In this document: piece after piece, positions 4,212-7,626 of the stretch
Layout: every line of letters begins with the position of its first letter
Position numbering within the stretch: position 1 is the stretch's first letter
DNA from: Bacillota bacterium
Lineage (GTDB): Bacteria > Bacillota > Sulfobacillia > RBS10-35 > JAJYVN01
Direction of reading: 5' to 3'
Assembly: GCA_021791995.1 (NCBI GenBank)
Contig: JAJYVN010000140.1
Span: 1-7,626, forward strand
Length of the DNA: 7,626 nt
Program-made: the position numbers and the translations under genes
The notes under the pieces: model-generated
Told to the model about the DNA's origin: nothing
The model's input: only the letters and a program-made list of their open reading frames with translations
Database searches by the model: none

Positions 4212-7200
4212 CTATTGTTGCCCTCCACCGGCGGCAGAGGCCAGCGTCTGATCCGGAGCGCCATCCACCTCCGGGAGCTCCTCTGAGACGGTATCCTCTA
4301 GCGCATCCTGGTCTACCTGCTCCTCATCGCCTTCCGCCCAAACCCGAATACTGCGATAGCGTGGCATACCGGTCCCCGCTGGAACGAGCTTGCCAATGAT
4401 GACGTTCTCCTTGAGACCAAGCAACAAATCGCGCTTTCCCTTAATAGAAGCGTCGGTCAACACGCGCGTCGTCTCCTGAAAGGAGGCCGCGGAGAGGAAC
4501 GAGTCGGTCGCGAGCGATGCCTTGGTTATCCCGAGCAGCATCGGCTTCCCGACAGCGGGTCTGCCACCCCGCGACTCAACACGGAGGTTCTCCTCCTCCA
4601 GGTCGAAGACGTCGACCTGGCCCCCCGGGAGAAGGGAGGTGTCGCCGGGGTCATCTACCTTCACCTTGCGCATCATCTGCCGCACGATGATCTCCACATG
4701 CTTGTCGGCGATATCCACTGCCTGGCTGCGGTAGACGTGCTGCACCTCGTGCAACAAATAGTTCTGAACGGCGCGCAACCCCTTGACCTTGATGATGTCG
4801 TGCGGATTGATGGGCCCCTCGGTCAGTTCCTCGCCTGGCGTCACGTGCTGCCCTTCCCGCACGCGCAGGCGAGCACCAAAGGGAACATGCGCAGCAAAGG
4901 TGTCACTGCCTCCTACCACGCGGATTTCTCGCCGACCGCGGTTCTCCCCGAGTTCGACCTCGCCCTCGGTCTCGGCAATCACGGCTTGACCCTTGGGTTT
5001 CCTTGCCTCGAAGAGTTCCTCAACCCGCGGCAGGCCAAGCGTAATGTCCTCTCCCGCGACACCTCCGGTGTGGAAGGTGCGCATCGTGAGTTGCGTTCCT
5101 GGCTCACCGATCGACTGTGCAGCGATGATGCCAACAGCTTCGCCGACGTCCACCAACTGGCCGGTGGCCAGGTTGCGCCCATAACACTTTGCACACACGC
5201 CAACCCGCGCCTTGCAGGACAAGAGAGTACGGATCTCTACCTCCTCGATCCCGGCGTCCTCGACGGCGTGGGCCTGCTCCTCCTCAATCAGCGTATCGGC
5301 CGGGATAATGACCTCACCCGTCGCGGGATCCACCACATCACGCACTGAGAAGCGACCGGCGAGCCGTTCCCAAAGCGGTTCGATTTCCGTGCTGCCATCC
5401 CGAATGGTTCGGACCGTATCACCTGATACCGTGCCACAGTCCTCCTCGCGGACAATCACGTCCTGACTGACATCTACCAGTCGACGTGTGAGGTATCCGG
5501 AGTCGGCCGTGCGGAGGGCCGTGTCCGCGAGTCCCTTACGGGTTCCATGTGTGGAAGTGAAGAATTCGAGGACCGAAACCCCCTCACGGAAACTGGCCGT
5601 AATCGGGATCTCGATCGTGCGCCCGGACGGATCCGACATCAGCCCCCGCATGCCAAGCAGTTGGCGGATCTGGCGGTAACTGCCTCGAGCACCGGAGTTG
5701 ACCATCATCGAAACCGGATTTTCCGTGGCAAGAGCGCCCTTCACCCGCGCCTCCATCTCCTCGGTCGCGTGCTCCCACAGGCGAACGATGGCGGCGTATC
5801 GTTCCTGGGCGGTCAGAAGACCACGGCTGTATTGCTGTTCAATCTGCGTGGCCTTCTGTTTAGACTCCAGCAAGAGTTGATCCTTATGAATCGGCACATC
5901 CAGGTCAGCCAGCGAAATCGTGATCCCGGCCCGCGTCGCGAAACGGAACCCCATTTCCTTGATGGAGTCCAGGATCGCTGCTGTTTCCACCGCACCCAGC
6001 AGACGGTAACAGTCCGCGACGATCCTCCCCAACCGCTTTTTGTCCACGACCTCATTGACATAACGCAGCGCCTCAGGGAGGCGTTCGTTGAAGATGACCC
6101 GGCCGACCGTCGTCGCGACGCGAACGTCGCCGAATTTCACCGCAATCATGGCGTGCAACGACACTTGCCCCAGGTCGTACGCCATGATTGCCTCGTCGCC
6201 GGACGAAAAGATGCGGCCCGCGCCCTTTTCGTTGTCTCGACTCAGGGTCAGGTAATAGCAGCCCAGCACCATGTCCTGCGTGGGGGTGACAACGGGCCCG
6301 CCGTCCTTCGGATTCAGGATATTCCCGGAGGAGAGCATCAGGATCCGCGCTTCCGCCTGAGCCTCCGCGGAAAGCGGGACGTGCACGGCCATTTGATCCC
6401 CGTCGAAGTCCGCGTTATAGGCAGTGCATACGAGCGGGTGCACCTGGATCGCGCGCCCCTCGACGAGAATCGGTTCAAACGCCTGGATCCCGAGCCGGTG
6501 CAGCGTTGGGGCGCGGTTGAGCATGACCGGGTGCTCCGCGATCACTTCTTCGAGGATGTCCCACACCTCGGCGCGAACACGCTCCACCATGCGCCGAGCG
6601 CTCTTGATGTTGTGGGCCATACCGCCTTCGACCAGTTTCTTCATCACAAACGGCTTGAAGAGCTCTAGGGCCATTTCCTTCGGAAGCCCACACTGATGCA
6701 TGTGCAACTCTGGCCCCACGACGATCACCGAGCGGCCGGAGTAGTCCACGCGCTTGCCCAAAAGGTTCTGACGAAAGCGGCCCTGCTTACCCTTGAGCAT
6801 GTCGGACAGCGACTTCAGCGGTCGGTTGCCCGGACCCGACACCGGGCGGCCCCGACGACCGTTATCGATCAGGGCGTCCACCGCCTCTTGCAGCATCCGC
6901 TTCTCATTGCGGACGATGATGTCGGGGGCCCCCAAGTCCAGCAGGCGCTTCAGGCGATTGTTGCGATTGATCACGCGCCGATAGAGATCGTTCAGGTCGG
7001 AGGTGGCGAACCGTCCACCATCCAACTGGACCATCGGACGCAGGTCCGGTGGAATAACCGGGATGACATCCATAATCATCCACTCCGGACGGTTGCCCGA
7101 ATTGCGAAAAGCCTCCACCACCTCGAGTCGTCGCACCGCACGGATCCGGCGCTGGCCGGAAGCGTGCTCAATCTCAGTACGAAGGTCCTCGGACATCTTT

Positions 7201-7626
7201 TCGAGATTCATGCGCTCCAACAGGACCTTGATGGCCTCGGCACCCATCGCGGCGGTGAATGCCTCCCCATACTTCTCGCGATGCTCCCGATACTCTGCTT
7301 CCGTCAGAAGCTGCTTTTCGATGAGCGGCGTCTCCCCCGGATCCAGCACGATGTACGACGCGAAGTACAGGACGCGCTCCAAGGAGCGGGGCGAGATGTC
7401 GAGCAAGAGCCCCATACGGCTCGGGATCCCTTTAAAGTACCAAATGTGCGACACGGGCGCGGCCAATTCGATGTGTCCCATTCGCTCCCGGCGCACCTTG
7501 GCGCGTGTCACCTCAACACCACAGCGGTCGCAGATAATACCGCGGTAGCGCACACGCTTATACTTGCCGCAATGGCACTCCCAGTCCTTGGTTGGGCCAA
7601 AGATCTTCTCGCAAAACAGCCCTTCA
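4212..7626 (-). CDS. rpoC: DNA-directed RNA polymerase beta' subunit (5' end outside window)
   Basis: Beta' forms, with beta, the active-site cleft of RNA polymerase. The window holds 1137 codons; by comparison with B. subtilis RpoC (about 1200 residues) roughly 55-60 N-terminal residues are missing. The reading frame continues through the window edge (EGLFCEKIFGPTKDWECHCG), so the GTG at 7553 is an internal codon, not the start. Visible elements in order: N-terminal zinc ribbon with C17, C19, C32 and C35 (counted from the edge); clamp region; RQNLLGKRVDYSGRSVIVVG; the Mg-binding catalytic loop NADFDGDQMA (about 6389-6418); bridge helix SGARGSYRQIRQLLGMRGLM (about 5648-5703); the second zinc site from CGT (near 5440) and CKARVGVCAKC (5181-5220); trigger loop GTQLTMRTFHTGG (about 5063-5105) running straight into GLPRVEELFEAR, so the SI3 insertion of proteobacteria is absent; and LGITKASLATDSFLSAASFQETT near the C-terminus. 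The last 40 or so residues are acidic and variable. rpoB presumably precedes it outside the window. Confidence 0.99.
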   Translation of the reverse strand, partial: EGLFCEKIFGPTKDWECHCGKYKRVRYRGIICDRCGVEVTRAKVRRERMGHIELAAPVSHIWYFKGIPSRMGLLLDISPRSLERVLYFASYIVLDPGETPLIEKQLLTEAEYREHREKYGEAFTAAMGAEAIKVLLERMNLEKMSEDLRTEIEHASGQRRIRAVRRLEVVEAFRNSGNRPEWMIMDVIPVIPPDLRPMVQLDGGRFATSDLNDLYRRVINRNNRLKRLLDLGAPDIIVRNEKRMLQEAVDALIDNGRRGRPVSGPGNRPLKSLSDMLKGKQGRFRQNLLGKRVDYSGRSVIVVGPELHMHQCGLPKEMALELFKPFVMKKLVEGGMAHNIKSARRMVERVRAEVWDILEEVIAEHPVMLNRAPTLHRLGIQAFEPILVEGRAIQVHPLVCTAYNADFDGDQMAVHVPLSAEAQAEARILMLSSGNILNPKDGGPVVTPTQDMVLGCYYLTLSRDNEKGAGRIFSSGDEAIMAYDLGQVSLHAMIAVKFGDVRVATTVGRVIFNERLPEALRYVNEVVDKKRLGRIVADCYRLLGAVETAAILDSIKEMGFRFATRAGITISLADLDVPIHKDQLLLESKQKATQIEQQYSRGLLTAQERYAAIVRLWEHATEEMEARVKGALATENPVSMMVNSGARGSYRQIRQLLGMRGLMSDPSGRTIEIPITASFREGVSVLEFFTSTHGTRKGLADTALRTADSGYLTRRLVDVSQDVIVREEDCGTVSGDTVRTIRDGSTEIEPLWERLAGRFSVRDVVDPATGEVIIPADTLIEEEQAHAVEDAGIEEVEIRTLLSCKARVGVCAKCYGRNLATGQLVDVGEAVGIIAAQSIGEPGTQLTMRTFHTGGVAGEDITLGLPRVEELFEARKPKGQAVIAETEGEVELGENRGRREIRVVGGSDTFAAHVPFGARLRVREGQHVTPGEELTEGPINPHDIIKVKGLRAVQNYLLHEVQHVYRSQAVDIADKHVEIIVRQMMRKVKVDDPGDTSLLPGGQVDVFDLEEENLRVESRGGRPAVGKPMLLGITKASLATDSFLSAASFQETTRVLTDASIKGKRDLLLGLKENVIIGKLVPAGTGMPRYRSIRVWAEGDEEQVDQDALEDTVSEELPEVDGAPDQTLASAAGGGQQ

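Noticed and set aside
3608..4399. Plus-strand open frame spanning the hairpin and promoter region
   Set aside because: It is antisense to rpsL, the L7Ae-like gene and the end of rpoC. It shows no domain and only exists because stop codons are rare in this base composition.
5547..6668. 373-codon open frame on the plus strand
   Set aside because: It lies wholly antisense to rpoC, whose protein is conserved through this stretch. Its own translation is rich in His, Arg and Pro with no recognisable domain, as expected of the complement of a GC-rich gene.
7551..7553. GTG at 7553 as the rpoC start
   Set aside because: It would split the N-terminal zinc ribbon. The conserved upstream sequence with the first two zinc cysteines continues in frame to the window edge.

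Overview
This window is a conserved housekeeping locus of a bacterial chromosome, read entirely from the minus strand. In transcription order, from high to low coordinates, it holds rpoC (5' end cut by the window edge), a small L7Ae/YbxF-type K-turn-binding protein gene, rpsL (S12), rpsG (S7), fusA (EF-G) and tuf (EF-Tu, 3' end cut by the window edge). This is the rpoBC-str arrangement. A ybxF (rplGB) gene between rpoC and rpsL is the order known from Bacillota such as Bacillus subtilis. The DNA is GC-rich (about 60% by eye). RpoC resembles the Bacillota type closely, with no SI3 insertion in the trigger loop, and bulk GC is high. I infer a deep-branching high-GC Gram-positive-type lineage (Bacillota-related or Chloroflexota-related). 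No residue settles the phylum.

Layout: 7626-4212 is rpoC. The 66-nt gap after it carries a near-consensus sigma-A/sigma-70 promoter, so the following five genes can probably be transcribed independently of rpoBC. 4145-3849 is the L7Ae-family gene. The 96-nt gap after it is largely taken up by a 20-bp, fully paired stem-loop without a U-tract. 3752-3351 is rpsL, 3315-2845 rpsG, 2817-739 fusA and 686-1 tuf, separated by gaps of 27 to 52 nt that contain ribosome binding sites. No stretch longer than 100 nt lacks a gene.

All products act in gene expression: RNA polymerase beta' makes RNA, S12 and S7 build the 30S decoding and head regions, the L7Ae-like protein binds kink-turn RNA, EF-Tu delivers aminoacyl-tRNA and EF-G drives translocation. 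Every recognised catalytic or binding motif is intact, and there is no mobile element, CRISPR array, RNA gene or broken gene. I found no undescribed system. What deserves a second look is regulatory: the internal promoter, the long hairpin before rpsL, the run of non-AUG starts in rpsL, rpsG and fusA, and a ribosome binding site before fusA with unusually long potential complementarity to the 16S rRNA 3' end.
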